Assembly: GCA_945897825.1 (NCBI GenBank) | Contig: CAMDGX010000046.1 | Location: 1-36,239 of the forward strand | DNA: 36,239 nucleotides | Direction of reading: 5' to 3' | Source of the DNA: Asaia bogorensis | GTDB taxonomy: Bacteria > Pseudomonadota > Alphaproteobacteria > Acetobacterales > Acetobacteraceae | Part shown: piece by piece, positions 16,332-26,566 of the stretch | Position numbering within the stretch: the first letter of the stretch is position 1 | Layout of the letters: the number at the start of each line of letters is the position of its first letter | Position numbers and translations under genes: made by a program | The notes under the pieces: model-generated | What the model was told of the DNA's origin: nothing | Databases searched by the model: none | What the model saw: only the letters and a program-made list of their open reading frames with translations

Positions 16332-16727
16332 CTACTCGATCCCTAACACGGGCAGCGTCTGGAACTCCAGCATGTAGCCGTTCGGGTCCTTGGCCATGAA
16401 TCCCTTGACGCCATACGCCTCGCTGAACCGCACCGGCCCCTCCGGCGTCACCCCGTTCGCCACCAGCTGCGCATGCCACCCTTCCGGATCCGGCGTCACG
16501 AAGCTGACGATCACCCCCTTCGGCTCCACATGCCGCCCCGGCCGAACCTGGCACACGCCCAGGTAGCTCGCCGGCCCCTGCTGGAAGATGCGGCACCCGC
16601 CGCCATTCTCGCCCTTCTGCTCGGCCTTCAGCTCCAACCCCAGCACCTCGCCATAGAAACGCGCCGTCCCGGCGAGATCCGGCGTGTAGATCCACGTGAT
16701 CGACCGGGCGACCGGCGGATGGGCCAT
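16332..16727 (-). CDS. VOC (glyoxalase/bleomycin-resistance/dioxygenase) superfamily protein
   Basis: A 131-residue single VOC domain. ITWIYTPDLAGTARFYGEVLGLEL is the usual first beta-alpha-beta half, and GVKGFMAKDPNGYMLEFQTLP is the second, with the terminal Glu of the metal site in LEF. The middle holds VIVSFVTPDPEGWHAQLVANG. VOC proteins act as metal-dependent lyases, isomerases, dioxygenases or binding proteins, and no more specific class can be assigned. GGGAGAAAC ahead of the ATG is a good ribosome site. It is divergent from hrcA. Confidence 0.83.
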   Translation of the reverse strand: MAHPPVARSITWIYTPDLAGTARFYGEVLGLELKAEQKGENGGGCRIFQQGPASYLGVCQVRPGRHVEPKGVIVSFVTPDPEGWHAQLVANGVTPEGPVRFSEAYGVKGFMAKDPNGYMLEFQTLPVLGIE

Positions 16728-16835
16728 GCGTGTTTCTCCCTCGGGACAGAGTCAGGAACGCATCGTAGCAGGTTGGCGACCGGGCGGAAGCGGATGCGCC
16801 ATGCCGTTGATATGGCTGCCCGCCCGGCCAGCCCG

Positions 16836-16863
16836 TTGAATTCCCTTTGCCTTCGCCTAATTC
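16836..16863 (+). promoter_or_regulatory. Possible promoter of hrcA
   Basis: TTGAAT (16836-16841) and TAATTC (16858-16863) are separated by 16 bases, a reasonable housekeeping-type promoter ending 19 bases before the ATG at 16883. No CIRCE inverted repeat (TTAGCACTC-N9-GAGTGCTAA) was found around it, so autoregulation by HrcA is not evident here. Confidence 0.4.
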
Positions 16864-16882
16864 CGTCTACTCTGCCCGGATC

Positions 16883-17983
16883 ATGCCCATGGACCATCCA
16901 GTGAACCCTCCGGCCGGCGCCCGTCCCCTGCTCGGCGCCCGCGGCCCCCTCCCCTCCACGCTCGACGCGCGCTCGGCCGCCGTGCTGCGCGAAATCGTCG
17001 AGCAGTATGTCGAAACCGGCGAGCCCGTCGGCAGCCGCACCCTCTCGCGCCGCCTGCCGATGAACCTCTCGCCGGCCACCATCCGCAACGTGATGGCCGA
17101 CCTCACCGATGCCGGCCTGCTCTTCGCGCCGCACACCTCCGCCGGCCGCCTGCCGACCGATTTCGGCCTGCGCCTGTTCGTCGACGGCCTGCTCCAGTTC
17201 GGCGAACTCTCCGACGACGACCGCGACGCCATCGGCGCCTCGCTGGCCGCCTCCGGCCGCTCCCTGGAGGATACGCTGGCCGAGGCCTCCACCATGCTCT
17301 CCGGCCTCTCGGCGGCCGCGGGCCTGGTCCTCGCCCCCAAGGGCGAAGGCCCGCTGCGCCACATCGAGTTCGTCCCGCTCGGCTCCGGCCGCGCGCTGGT
17401 CGTCCTCGTCGCCGGCGACGGCCATGTCGAGAACCGCGTCATCGAGATCCCCCCCGGCGTCCCCCCCAGCGCCCTGCAGCAGGCTGGCAACTACCTCAAC
17501 GCCCGCCTCTCCGGTCGCCCGCTCGCCGAGCTGCGCCGCGTCGTCGGCGAGGAAATCGCCGCCAACCAGACCCAGCTCGACGAACTCTCCGCCCAGGTCG
17601 TCGAAGCCGGCCTCGCCACCTGGACCGGCGAGGGCCGCGCCGCCAGCCTCATCCTGCGCGGCCAGGCCCGCCTCCTCCAGGACGTCACCCAGATCGAGCG
17701 CCTCTCGGCCATCCAGGTCCTGTTCGACCGCCTGGAAGCCCAGGAAACCATGCTCCGCCTGCTCGACCTCGCCGAGCGCAGCGACGGCGTGCGCATCTTC
17801 ATCGGCGCCGAAAGCGGCCTGTTCGGCACCACCGGCGTCTCCATGGTCGTCGCCCCCGCCCGCAACGCCGCCAACCGCATCGTCGGCGCCATCGGCGTGA
17901 TCGGTCCCACCCGCATCAACTACGGCCGCATCATCCCCGTGGTGGACTACACCGCCCGCGTCATCGGCCGATTGCTCGGCTGA
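16883..17983 (+). CDS. hrcA: Heat-inducible transcription repressor HrcA
   Basis: A 366-residue repressor. The N-terminal winged helix is clear: LDARSAAVLREIVEQYVETG, then EPVGSRTLSRRL, the recognition region LSPATIRNVMADL and the wing AGLLFAPHTSAGRLPTD. A GAF-like domain follows, ending in FIGAESGLFGTTGVSMVVAP, GAIGVIGPTRINYGRIIPVV and DYTARVIGRLLG, all family-typical. HrcA binds CIRCE operators and is kept active by GroEL. ATG 16883 is preferred to a TTG at 16847; ATG 16889 is also possible. Normally grpE follows directly; here a REC-EAL protein and a hybrid histidine kinase intervene. Confidence 0.94.
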   Translation: MPMDHPVNPPAGARPLLGARGPLPSTLDARSAAVLREIVEQYVETGEPVGSRTLSRRLPMNLSPATIRNVMADLTDAGLLFAPHTSAGRLPTDFGLRLFVDGLLQFGELSDDDRDAIGASLAASGRSLEDTLAEASTMLSGLSAAAGLVLAPKGEGPLRHIEFVPLGSGRALVVLVAGDGHVENRVIEIPPGVPPSALQQAGNYLNARLSGRPLAELRRVVGEEIAANQTQLDELSAQVVEAGLATWTGEGRAASLILRGQARLLQDVTQIERLSAIQVLFDRLEAQETMLRLLDLAERSDGVRIFIGAESGLFGTTGVSMVVAPARNAANRIVGAIGVIGPTRINYGRIIPVVDYTARVIGRLLG

Positions 17984-18048
17984 CCGCCGCCGCCCGCCTC
18001 CCCGGCCGCGTTTACCCTTGCGAAACCCCTCGCCGCGACACTGCGGCG

Positions 18049-19257
18049 ATGGACCAACCGCTTCCCCCCTCCGCGCCCCTCCCCGCGCGGCCCCTGCGCC
18101 TGCTGGTGGTCGACGACGAAACGGTCCAGCGCCTGCTGGTCACCCGCGCCGCCGCCTCGCTGGGCCTCGCTGCGGACTCCGCCGCCACGCTGGAGGAAGC
18201 CGAGGCCCGCCTGCAGGCCGACATCTTCGATGTCGTGGTCCTCGACCTCAGCCTGCGCGAGAACGACGGCATCGAGCTGCTGCGCACCATCGCCCGCGGC
18301 GGCATGGACCCGGTGCTGGTCTTCGTCTCCGGCTTCGACCAGCGCGTGCGCGAGGCCGCCGCCCGCCTCGCCCACGCCCTCGGCCTGCGCGTCGCCGGCA
18401 CCCTGGGCAAGCCGATCCCGCTCGGCGAACTCCTTGCCCTGCTGCGCGCCATCCCCCCCCGCCGCGTCCGCCCGTCCCAGCCCCCCCGCGCGCCGATAGA
18501 CCCCGCCGACCTCAAGGCCGCCATCCCCGGCAGCGAGATCACCTGCCGCTACCAGCCGAAGGTCTCTCTCGCCACCCGCCGCATCGTCGGCGTCGAGGCC
18601 CTCGTCCGCTGGCAAAGCCCGCGCCACGGCGCCGTCCCGCCCGACGTGTTCATCCCGCTCGCCGAACGCGCCGGCCTCATCGACGAGCTGACCGAGCGCG
18701 TGCTCAGCATCGCCCTCGCCCCCCTCCCGGCCTGGCGCGTCACCGCCCCGGGCCTCACCCTGGCCGTCAACCTCTCCCCCCTCAGCCTCACCGATCTCGG
18801 CCTGCCCGAACGCGTCAGCGCCGCCCTCGCCCTCGCCCGCGTCCCCGCCGAGGCCCTGGTGCTGGAGGTCACGGAAGGCGCGGTCATGGAGGATTTCATC
18901 CTCGCCGCCGACATCCTCACCCGCCTGCGCATCCGCGGCGTGAAGCTCTCGATCGACGATTTCGGCACCGGCCACTCATCGCTGCTCTCCCTGCTCCGCC
19001 TGCCCTTCGCCGAGCTCAAGATCGATCAGGCCTTCATCCGCCCGCTCGACCACGACCCGGAGGCCGAGAAGATGGTCGCCGCCGTCATCTCCCTCGCCCG
19101 CGCCCTCGACCTCGACATCGTCGCCGAGGGGATCGAGACCGAGGCCGTCGCCGCCCGCATGCTCGCCCTCGGCTGCCCCACCGGCCAGGGCTACCTGTTC
19201 GACCGCCCGCTCGACGGCGCCGCGCTGAGCGCACGCTTGGCCGAAGTGACGCCGTGA
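18049..19257 (+). CDS. Response regulator with EAL domain (c-di-GMP phosphodiesterase)
   Basis: A 402-residue protein with an N-terminal receiver domain (acidic pair Asp22-Asp23, phospho-acceptor Asp66 in VVLDLSL, Ser94, Lys121) and a C-terminal EAL domain from about residue 160. EAL is intact at 183-185 (VEALVRW), with NLSPLSL, LEVTEG, SIDDFGTGHSSL, LKIDQAFI, VAEGIETE and GQGYLFDRP, the residues needed for Mg2+ and c-di-GMP. It should hydrolyse c-di-GMP under control of phosphorylation. The next gene, a hybrid kinase with Hpt domain, starts within its stop codon (GTGA), so the two form a signalling pair. No clear ribosome site precedes the ATG. Confidence 0.9.
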   Translation: MDQPLPPSAPLPARPLRLLVVDDETVQRLLVTRAAASLGLAADSAATLEEAEARLQADIFDVVVLDLSLRENDGIELLRTIARGGMDPVLVFVSGFDQRVREAAARLAHALGLRVAGTLGKPIPLGELLALLRAIPPRRVRPSQPPRAPIDPADLKAAIPGSEITCRYQPKVSLATRRIVGVEALVRWQSPRHGAVPPDVFIPLAERAGLIDELTERVLSIALAPLPAWRVTAPGLTLAVNLSPLSLTDLGLPERVSAALALARVPAEALVLEVTEGAVMEDFILAADILTRLRIRGVKLSIDDFGTGHSSLLSLLRLPFAELKIDQAFIRPLDHDPEAEKMVAAVISLARALDLDIVAEGIETEAVAARMLALGCPTGQGYLFDRPLDGAALSARLAEVTP

Positions 19258-22154
19258 CCGTGCCGCGGCGCACCCGGCCGCCGCTCGGCCTGCGTCACCT
19301 GCTGGGCGCAACCCCCGGCTGGATCTGGCCGGCGGTCGCAGTTGCCCTGCTCTGGGCGGGGATCGGGCTGCATCTCGCCAACGAGCGGCGCCAGGCGCTA
19401 CACGGCGCCCGACAGCATGCCGCCAACCTCGCCCGTACGCTCCGCGAATCGGCCCTGCGCTCCATCCACGAGATCGACCGCGGGTTGCTCTTCGCGCGCA
19501 TTCTTTACGCCCGCGAGGGCGCGGCCCTGGATCTGCGCCCCTGGTTCATGGAACCAGCGCCTGGGCGACGACTTGCGCCGCAAATCACCATCATCGACCG
19601 CAGCGGCCAGCTGATCCTCCGCGACATGCGCCCGGTCTCCGATCGCATCGACGTGTCCGACTGGCCGCATTTCCGCCATTTCGTTAACCTGCCGTCTGGA
19701 GTGTCTACGGCCAACCAGCTCTTTGTCGGCACTCCCGTGCCGATCGGGCGCCCGCCCCAGTGGACCATCCAGTTCGCGCGCGCGCTCATCGCCCCCGACG
19801 GGGGTTTCACCGGTGTTGCGGCAATGTCGATACCGACCGGGCATCTCGCAGAGTCATTCCGTACAGCTAATTTAGAATTTAACGAAACTATCTCGTTGGT
19901 CGGCATGGATCGCGTCATCCGTGCCAGGATCGGCCCGGCCGTCACGTCGGTCGGCAGCGTCTCCATGTCACCGGCCCTGGCTGCCGCCGAGAGCACGCCC
20001 GAGGGCACCCTCGAATGGACCGACGCCGATGGCACGGCGCGCATCGAAAGTTACGCCCGCCTGCCCGGGTACCCCATTGTCATTACGGTCCGCCTTGCCC
20101 GCGACGACATGCTGCTCTCCTATCACTACGTCCAACGGGTGCTGATCGGCGCCGGCCTCGTGCTCAATCTCCTGCTTCTCACTGGCGGGCTGGCGATGCG
20201 CCGCGGCGACGTCGAGTTGGCCGCGGCCCGCGCCACCATCCAGATCGCAGTCGAGAACATCGGCCAGGGCCTGATCATGGTCGATGCCAGCGGCAACATC
20301 GCCGTGCTTAACCGCCGCGCCACCGAACTGCTCGACATACCAGCCCAGTTCGGCCCCGGGAGCCGCTTCGCCGACCTCGTCGCCTGGCAGCGCCGCGCCG
20401 GCGAGTTCGGCACCGGGACCGACGAAGCCCTGCGCCAGCAGATCTACCGCGCCCGCCGCCCCGACCGCACCCTGCCCGAGGTCTACAAGCGCCAGCGCCC
20501 CAACGGCACCTGGCTCGAGATCCGCACCATCCAGCTGCCCGACGGCGCCTCGGTCCGCACCTTCCGCGACATCACCGACTGGGAGGAGGCCCAGGCCGCC
20601 CTCGTCGCCGCGCGCGACGCCGCCGAAGCCGCGGTGCGCGCCCGCGCCCAGTTCCTCGCCGTCATGAGCCACGAGATCCGCACCCCGCTGAACGGCATCC
20701 TCGGCATCGCCGAGTTGCTCCAGGATTCCGCCCACGACCCCGAACAGGCCCGCTTCGTCGCCGTCATCCGCCAGTCCGGCCAGCACCTGCTCGACCTGCT
20801 GAACGACATCCTCGACTTCTCCAAGATCGACCAGCACGCCATCGAGCTGGAATCCCTGCCCTTCGACCCCGCCCAGGTGCTGCACGACGCCATGGCCCTG
20901 GTCGAACCCCGCGCCGCCGAGCAGGGCCTCGCGCTCGAATGCGCCATCGCCCCCGGCCTGCCGCCCCGCGTCATGGGCGACGCCCACCGCCTGCGCCAGG
21001 TCCTGCTCAACCTCCTCGGCAACGCGGTGAAGTTCACCCGCCAGGGCGGCGTCACCGTCCGGCTCGATGCCGCCGACGAAGGCGACGCCTGGCGCCTGCG
21101 CTTCGCCGTGCGCGACACCGGCATCGGCATGTCCGCCGAGGTGCTGCCCCGCCTGTTCCAGGAATTCACCCAGATGGACGGCACCATCACCCGCCGCTTC
21201 GGCGGCAGCGGCCTGGGCCTGGCCATCTCCCGCCGCCTGGTGGAGGCCATGGGCGGCGCGATCGATGCCGAGAGCGCCCCCGGCCAGGGCAGCGAGTTCC
21301 GCTTCACCATCCGCGCCCCCGCCGCCCCCGCAACCCTCGCCGAGGAGGAAGGCTCCGCCACCGCCGAGGCCCTCCTCGCCGCCCGCCACCCCCGCGTCCT
21401 GCTCGCCGAGGACAACCGCGTGAACCGCCTCGTCGCCACCCGCATGGCCGAGAAGCTCGGCTGCCGCGTCGATGCGGTCGCCGACGGCGCCGCCGCCCTG
21501 GCCGCCGTCGCCCAGGGGAGCGACGACGGCGGCTACGACCTCGTGCTGATGGACGTGATGATGCCGGAGATGGATGGCCTGGCCGCCACCCGCGCCATCC
21601 GCGCCCTTCCCGGCCCCATCGCCGGCGTGAAAGTGATCGGCCTGTCCGCCAACGCCTTCCGCAGCGACGAAACGGCCGCGCTCGAAGCCGGCATGGACGG
21701 CTTCGTCACCAAGCCCGTCACCCTGGCCCAGCTCGCCCACGCCATGGCCCGCGCCCTTGCCGAGCCGGACGCCGCCTCGCCCGCGCCCCCGCCGCCCCGC
21801 GCCATGGTCGCCCTGGCCGAAACCCTCGGCGCCGAAACCGCCGCCCTCATCGCCGCCGCCTTCGCGGAGGAAGCCCCCGCCCAGATCGCCCGGCTGCGCG
21901 AACTGACCTCCACCGGCGACACCGCCGGCCTCGCCCGCGAGGCCCACGCCATGGCCGGCAGCGCCGGCACCGTCGGGCTCGACGCCCTGGCCGCCGCCCT
22001 GCGCAGCATGGAACGCACCCTGCGCCAGGGCGCCCCCGCCGACCCCGCCGCCATCGAAACCATCGCCGCCCTGACCGAGGCGGGGCTGGAAAGCCTCGCC
22101 CCGCACCCCGCGCCAACCTCCACCCCGCGGCCCGACCCTGCGCTCGCCGCATAG
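19254..22154 (+). CDS. Membrane hybrid sensor histidine kinase (sensor-PAS-HisKA-HATPase-REC-Hpt)
   Basis: A 966-residue inner-membrane phosphorelay kinase. A first membrane helix at about 22-40 and a second at about 296-315 enclose a ~250-residue periplasmic sensor (dCache/PDC-like: ITIIDRSGQLILRD, DVSDWPHFRHFV, LPGYPIVITVRL). A PAS domain follows (about 330-450), then HisKA with His473 (SHEIRTPLNG), HATPase with Asn590 (LLGNAVKFT), DTGIGM and GGSGLGLAIS, a receiver with Asp720 and Asp767 (LMDVMMPEMDG), and an Hpt domain with His898 (AREAHAMAGSAG). The start is GTG at 19254, overlapping the upstream stop; GTG 19260 is an alternative. The built-in His-Asp-His relay suits transfer to the preceding REC-EAL protein. 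Confidence 0.9.
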   Translation: MTVPRRTRPPLGLRHLLGATPGWIWPAVAVALLWAGIGLHLANERRQALHGARQHAANLARTLRESALRSIHEIDRGLLFARILYAREGAALDLRPWFMEPAPGRRLAPQITIIDRSGQLILRDMRPVSDRIDVSDWPHFRHFVNLPSGVSTANQLFVGTPVPIGRPPQWTIQFARALIAPDGGFTGVAAMSIPTGHLAESFRTANLEFNETISLVGMDRVIRARIGPAVTSVGSVSMSPALAAAESTPEGTLEWTDADGTARIESYARLPGYPIVITVRLARDDMLLSYHYVQRVLIGAGLVLNLLLLTGGLAMRRGDVELAAARATIQIAVENIGQGLIMVDASGNIAVLNRRATELLDIPAQFGPGSRFADLVAWQRRAGEFGTGTDEALRQQIYRARRPDRTLPEVYKRQRPNGTWLEIRTIQLPDGASVRTFRDITDWEEAQAALVAARDAAEAAVRARAQFLAVMSHEIRTPLNGILGIAELLQDSAHDPEQARFVAVIRQSGQHLLDLLNDILDFSKIDQHAIELESLPFDPAQVLHDAMALVEPRAAEQGLALECAIAPGLPPRVMGDAHRLRQVLLNLLGNAVKFTRQGGVTVRLDAADEGDAWRLRFAVRDTGIGMSAEVLPRLFQEFTQMDGTITRRFGGSGLGLAISRRLVEAMGGAIDAESAPGQGSEFRFTIRAPAAPATLAEEEGSATAEALLAARHPRVLLAEDNRVNRLVATRMAEKLGCRVDAVADGAAALAAVAQGSDDGGYDLVLMDVMMPEMDGLAATRAIRALPGPIAGVKVIGLSANAFRSDETAALEAGMDGFVTKPVTLAQLAHAMARALAEPDAASPAPPPPRAMVALAETLGAETAALIAAAFAEEAPAQIARLRELTSTGDTAGLAREAHAMAGSAGTVGLDALAAALRSMERTLRQGAPADPAAIETIAALTEAGLESLAPHPAPTSTPRPDPALAA

Positions 22155-22232
22155 TCCCGCGGCGCCCCGCGCAGCCCTCGCCCCACCCGCCCGCCTTGTG
22201 TCGCCCCCATCGGACGACTAACTGGAAGGATC

Positions 22233-22847
22233 ATGAGCACCGAACCGAATGCCCCCGCCGCCCCCACCACGGGCGAGCCCTCCGCCGATGTCGCCGACAC
22301 CGCCGCCCCGCAGACGCCGGAGCAGCTGATGCACGCCGCCAGCCAGCGCATCGCAGCCCTGGAGGCCGAGGCCGCGGAGATGAAGGACCGCTGGATGCGC
22401 GCCGAGGCCGAAATGGCCAATGTCCGCGCCCGCGCCAAGCGCGACGTCGACGAAACCCGCCAGTTCGCCGTCCAGAAATTCGCCCGCGACGTCGCCGAAG
22501 CCGCCGAGAACCTCCGCCGCGGCCTGCATTCCATGCCGTCCGCCGAAGGCCAGCCCGAAATCGTCGCCAAGCTGCGCGACGGCTTCGAGGGCATCGAGCG
22601 CAGCTTCATCGGCCTGCTCGAGCGCAACGGCATCCAGGGCACCGACCCCACCGGCGCCACCTTCGACCCCAACCTCCACCAGGCCATGGCCGAGCAGGAA
22701 ACCGCCGACCACCCCCCAGGCACCGTCATCCAGGCCTGGAGCCTCGCCTGGACCCTGAACGGACGCCTCCTCCGCCCCGCCATGGTCGTCGTCGCCAAGC
22801 CCCCCGCCCCGGAACAAGGCGGCCCCAAGCTCAACACCACTGCCTAA
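22233..22847 (+). CDS. grpE: Nucleotide exchange factor GrpE
   Basis: A 204-residue co-chaperone that releases ADP from DnaK. An acidic, Pro/Ala-rich N-terminus precedes the long coiled coil (LEAEAAEMKDRWMRAEAEMA, NVRARAKRDVDETRQFAVQ), and the C-terminal beta domain has FDPNLHQAMAEQE, PPGTVIQAWSLAWTLNGRLL and RPAMVVVAK, the signature of GrpE. GGAAGG 5 bases before the ATG is a clear ribosome site. The 78 bases upstream carry no obvious CIRCE. dnaK follows after 124 bases. Confidence 0.95.
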   Translation: MSTEPNAPAAPTTGEPSADVADTAAPQTPEQLMHAASQRIAALEAEAAEMKDRWMRAEAEMANVRARAKRDVDETRQFAVQKFARDVAEAAENLRRGLHSMPSAEGQPEIVAKLRDGFEGIERSFIGLLERNGIQGTDPTGATFDPNLHQAMAEQETADHPPGTVIQAWSLAWTLNGRLLRPAMVVVAKPPAPEQGGPKLNTTA

Positions 22848-22876
22848 AAAATAATCACTTCCCCGCTCCCGGCCCC

Positions 22877-22905
22877 TTGCCCAGAGGCCATCCGCTGAAT
22901 ACATC
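22877..22905 (+). promoter_or_regulatory. Possible dnaK promoter
   Basis: TTGCCC (22877-22882) and TACATC (22900-22905) are 17 bases apart between grpE and dnaK. The preceding bases give CCCTTGCCC, which also fits the CTTG core of alphaproteobacterial sigma-32 -35 boxes, so heat-shock control is possible. The match is moderate. Confidence 0.35.
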
Positions 22906-22921
22906 CGACTCGTCACAACGG

Positions 22922-22954
22922 GGGTTCCTCCGGTGCTTCGGGCCGAAGGAACCC
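22922..22954 (+). promoter_or_regulatory. Stem-loop in the dnaK leader
   Basis: GGGTTCCT (22922-22929) pairs with AGGAACCC (22947-22954) around a 17-base loop. It ends six bases before the dnaK ribosome site (AGGAGA, 22961-22966). It lacks a T-run, so a role in mRNA stability or translation control is more likely than termination. Confidence 0.5.
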
Positions 22955-22971
22955 GCTAACAGGAGACACAC

Positions 22972-24909
<1,938 letters not shown>

Positions 24910-24942
24910 CGACAAGACAGGGAAAGGGAAGAAGGCAAGCGC

Positions 24943-25053
24943 GTTCTTTTTTGAAAAAAAGAACCAAAAAACTTTCATCCATTGGAAGCCCGGCGGTAAC
25001 CGCCGGGCAAATGGATAAAAGTCTTTTTGCTTCTTTTTCTTCAGAAAAAGAAG
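24943..25053. repeat. Three-hairpin repeat element, copy 1 (between dnaK and dnaJ)
   Basis: Left hairpin 24943-24964 (GTTCTTTTTT paired with AAAAAAAGAAC), long central hairpin 24965-25029 (arms CAAAAAACTTTCATCCATT and AATGGATAAAAGTCTTTTTG) and right hairpin 25030-25053 (CTTCTTTTTC-TTCA-GAAAAAGAAG). The central loop carries an inner hairpin, GCCCGGCGG-TAA-CCGCCGGGC. The stems are bounded by T-runs on both strands, so it can act as a bidirectional terminator. A second copy with the same arms and a different core lies after dnaJ. The element is far richer in A+T than its surroundings. Confidence 0.85.
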
Positions 25054-25195
25054 GCCTTCCTTTCTTCCTTCTTCCCCACCACACCTGCCGGGCGTCCGTG
25101 CTTCCTCGAAGGCGGGCGCCCGTTGTCGAGAGGGGGCCGAAGCCGCTAATGCGTGGCCGGGGCCCTGATCTTCAGCGCCGAAGCGAGGGCTGAAC

Positions 25196-26329
25196 ATGGC
25201 CAAGGCCGACTACTACAGCACACTGGGCACCGCCCGCGACGCCAGCGCCGACGACCTCAAGAAGGCGTACCGCAAGCTCGCCATGCAGTACCACCCGGAC
25301 CGCAATCCGGGCGATGCCAAGGCGGAAGCCAAGTTCAAGGAAATCAGCGAAGCCTACGACGTCCTCAAGGACGAGCAGAAGCGCGCCGCCTACGACCGCT
25401 TCGGCCACGCCGCCTTCGAGAATGGCGGCGGCGGCCAGGCCGGCGGCTTCGACTTCGGCGGCGCCGGCCTCGGCGACATCTTCGACCAGATGTTCGGCCA
25501 GTTCGCCGGCGGCCGGAACCGCGGCCCGCGCGGCGGCAACGACATCCGCGCCGCCGTCGAGATCGACCTCGCCGAAGCCTTCGCCGGCACCAAGGTCCAG
25601 CTCCGCGTGCCCACCCGCGTCTCCTGCGAGGCCTGCGCCGGCACCGGCTCCGAAACCAAGGACCGTGCCGCCGTCGAAACCTGCCCCACCTGCGGCGGCG
25701 CCGGCAAGGTGCGCATGCAGCAAGGCTTCTTCCTCGTCGAACGCACCTGCGTCACCTGCTCCGGCCGCGGCCAGACCATCAAGAACCCCTGCCGCATCTG
25801 CCAGGGTGCCGGCACCGTCCAGCGCGAACGCACCCTCTCCGTCCAGATCCCGGCGGGCGTGGAAGACGGCACCCGCATCCGCCTCACCGGCGAAGGCGAG
25901 GCCGGCGGCCCCGGCGCCCCCCCCGGCGACCTCTACGTCCATGTCGGCATCCGCCCGCACGACATCTTCCAGCGTGACGGCGCCAACATCTTCTGCCGCG
26001 TGCCCCTGCGCATGACCCAGGCGGCCCTGGGCGGCGAAGTCGAGGTCCCGGCGATCGACGGCTCCAAGGCCCGCGTGAAAATCCCCGCCGGCACCCAAAC
26101 CGGGGAGCAATTCCGCCTGCGCGGCAAAGGCTTCTCCGTCCTGCGCAGCGCCGCCCGCGGCGACATGTACATCCAGGTCGCCGTCGAGACCCCCCAGGCG
26201 CTGACCAAGCGCCAGCGCGAACTGCTCGAGGAATTCGAGGCCGAAGCCAAGGGCAGCACCAAGGGCTCCCCGGAATCCGAAGGATTCTTCGCGAAGGTGA
26301 AGGAATTCTTCGAGGGTGGAAGGTCCTAA
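25196..26329 (+). CDS. dnaJ: Chaperone protein DnaJ (Hsp40, type I)
   Basis: A 377-residue co-chaperone. The J domain (1-70) contains HPD at 33-35, which stimulates the DnaK ATPase. A Gly/Phe-rich linker follows ([20 protein letters not shown]). The zinc-binding region from about Cys144 has four CxxCxGxG units: [24 protein letters not shown] and CRICQGAG. The C-terminal substrate domains include [20 protein letters not shown] and [23 protein letters not shown] upstream of the ATG is the ribosome site. Repeat elements flank the gene, so it may be transcribed separately from dnaK. Confidence 0.97.
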   Translation: MAKADYYSTLGTARDASADDLKKAYRKLAMQYHPDRNPGDAKAEAKFKEISEAYDVLKDEQKRAAYDRFGHAAFENGGGGQAGGFDFGGAGLGDIFDQMFGQFAGGRNRGPRGGNDIRAAVEIDLAEAFAGTKVQLRVPTRVSCEACAGTGSETKDRAAVETCPTCGGAGKVRMQQGFFLVERTCVTCSGRGQTIKNPCRICQGAGTVQRERTLSVQIPAGVEDGTRIRLTGEGEAGGPGAPPGDLYVHVGIRPHDIFQRDGANIFCRVPLRMTQAALGGEVEVPAIDGSKARVKIPAGTQTGEQFRLRGKGFSVLRSAARGDMYIQVAVETPQALTKRQRELLEEFEAEAKGSTKGSPESEGFFAKVKEFFEGGRS

Positions 26330-26344
26330 GAAAGGACAGAAAGC

Positions 26345-26463
26345 GGTTCTTTTTTGAAAAAAAGAACCAAAAAACTTTTATCCATTTGCTCGGTATTCAA
26401 GCGATCGAATCCGATGCAAATGGATGAAAAGTCTTTTTGCTTCTTTTTCTTCAGAAAAAGAAG
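26345..26463. repeat. Three-hairpin repeat element, copy 2 (after dnaJ)
   Basis: This copy starts 16 bases past the dnaJ stop. Left hairpin 26345-26368 (GGTTCTTTTTT paired with AAAAAAAGAACC), central hairpin 26368-26439 (ACTTTTATCCATTTGC with GCAAATGGATGAAAAGT) and right hairpin 26440-26463, identical in sequence to copy 1. Its core, TCGGTATTC...GAATCCGA, is unrelated in sequence to the core of copy 1 yet also folds back. Same orientation as copy 1. Confidence 0.85.
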
Positions 26464-26529
26464 GCTCTTCCTACCCCTTGCCTTTCTGGCCTCCCCCGCG
26501 CTCCGATAGGAATATTTTTCAGAATCCCC

Positions 26530-26558
26530 TTGCATCGCCGCTTGTGGTCATTTATGTT
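26530..26558 (+). promoter_or_regulatory. Promoter for the protein at 26567 (leaderless arrangement)
   Basis: TTGCAT (26530-26535) and TATGTT (26553-26558) are 17 bases apart. The expected transcription start is about 26565-26567, at the ATG itself, and there is no Shine-Dalgarno upstream, so the mRNA is probably leaderless. Confidence 0.55.
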
Positions 26559-26566
26559 AACCACAA
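26542..26566. promoter_or_regulatory. Inverted repeat overlapping the -10 and start, operator candidate
   Basis: TTGTGGT (26542-26548) and ACCACAA (26560-26566) are exact reverse complements 11 bases apart. The dyad covers the predicted -10 box and abuts the ATG at 26567. A dimeric repressor bound here would block transcription. Candidate operator; the regulator is unknown. Confidence 0.5.

Noticed and set aside
14984-16399. Plus-strand open frame (471 codons) opposite the Cys/Met PLP enzyme
   Set aside because: Shadow frame of the PLP gene; Arg/His-rich translation typical of GC-rich antisense frames.
17984-18048. Promoter for the REC-EAL gene
   Set aside because: TTTACC near 18010 has no acceptable -10 partner; transcription from hrcA is equally likely.
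19856-19905. AT-rich patch inside the hybrid kinase gene
   Set aside because: The reading frame and sensor-domain pattern continue through it; no repeat or second gene found, so it is likely a local composition change in a variable sensor domain.
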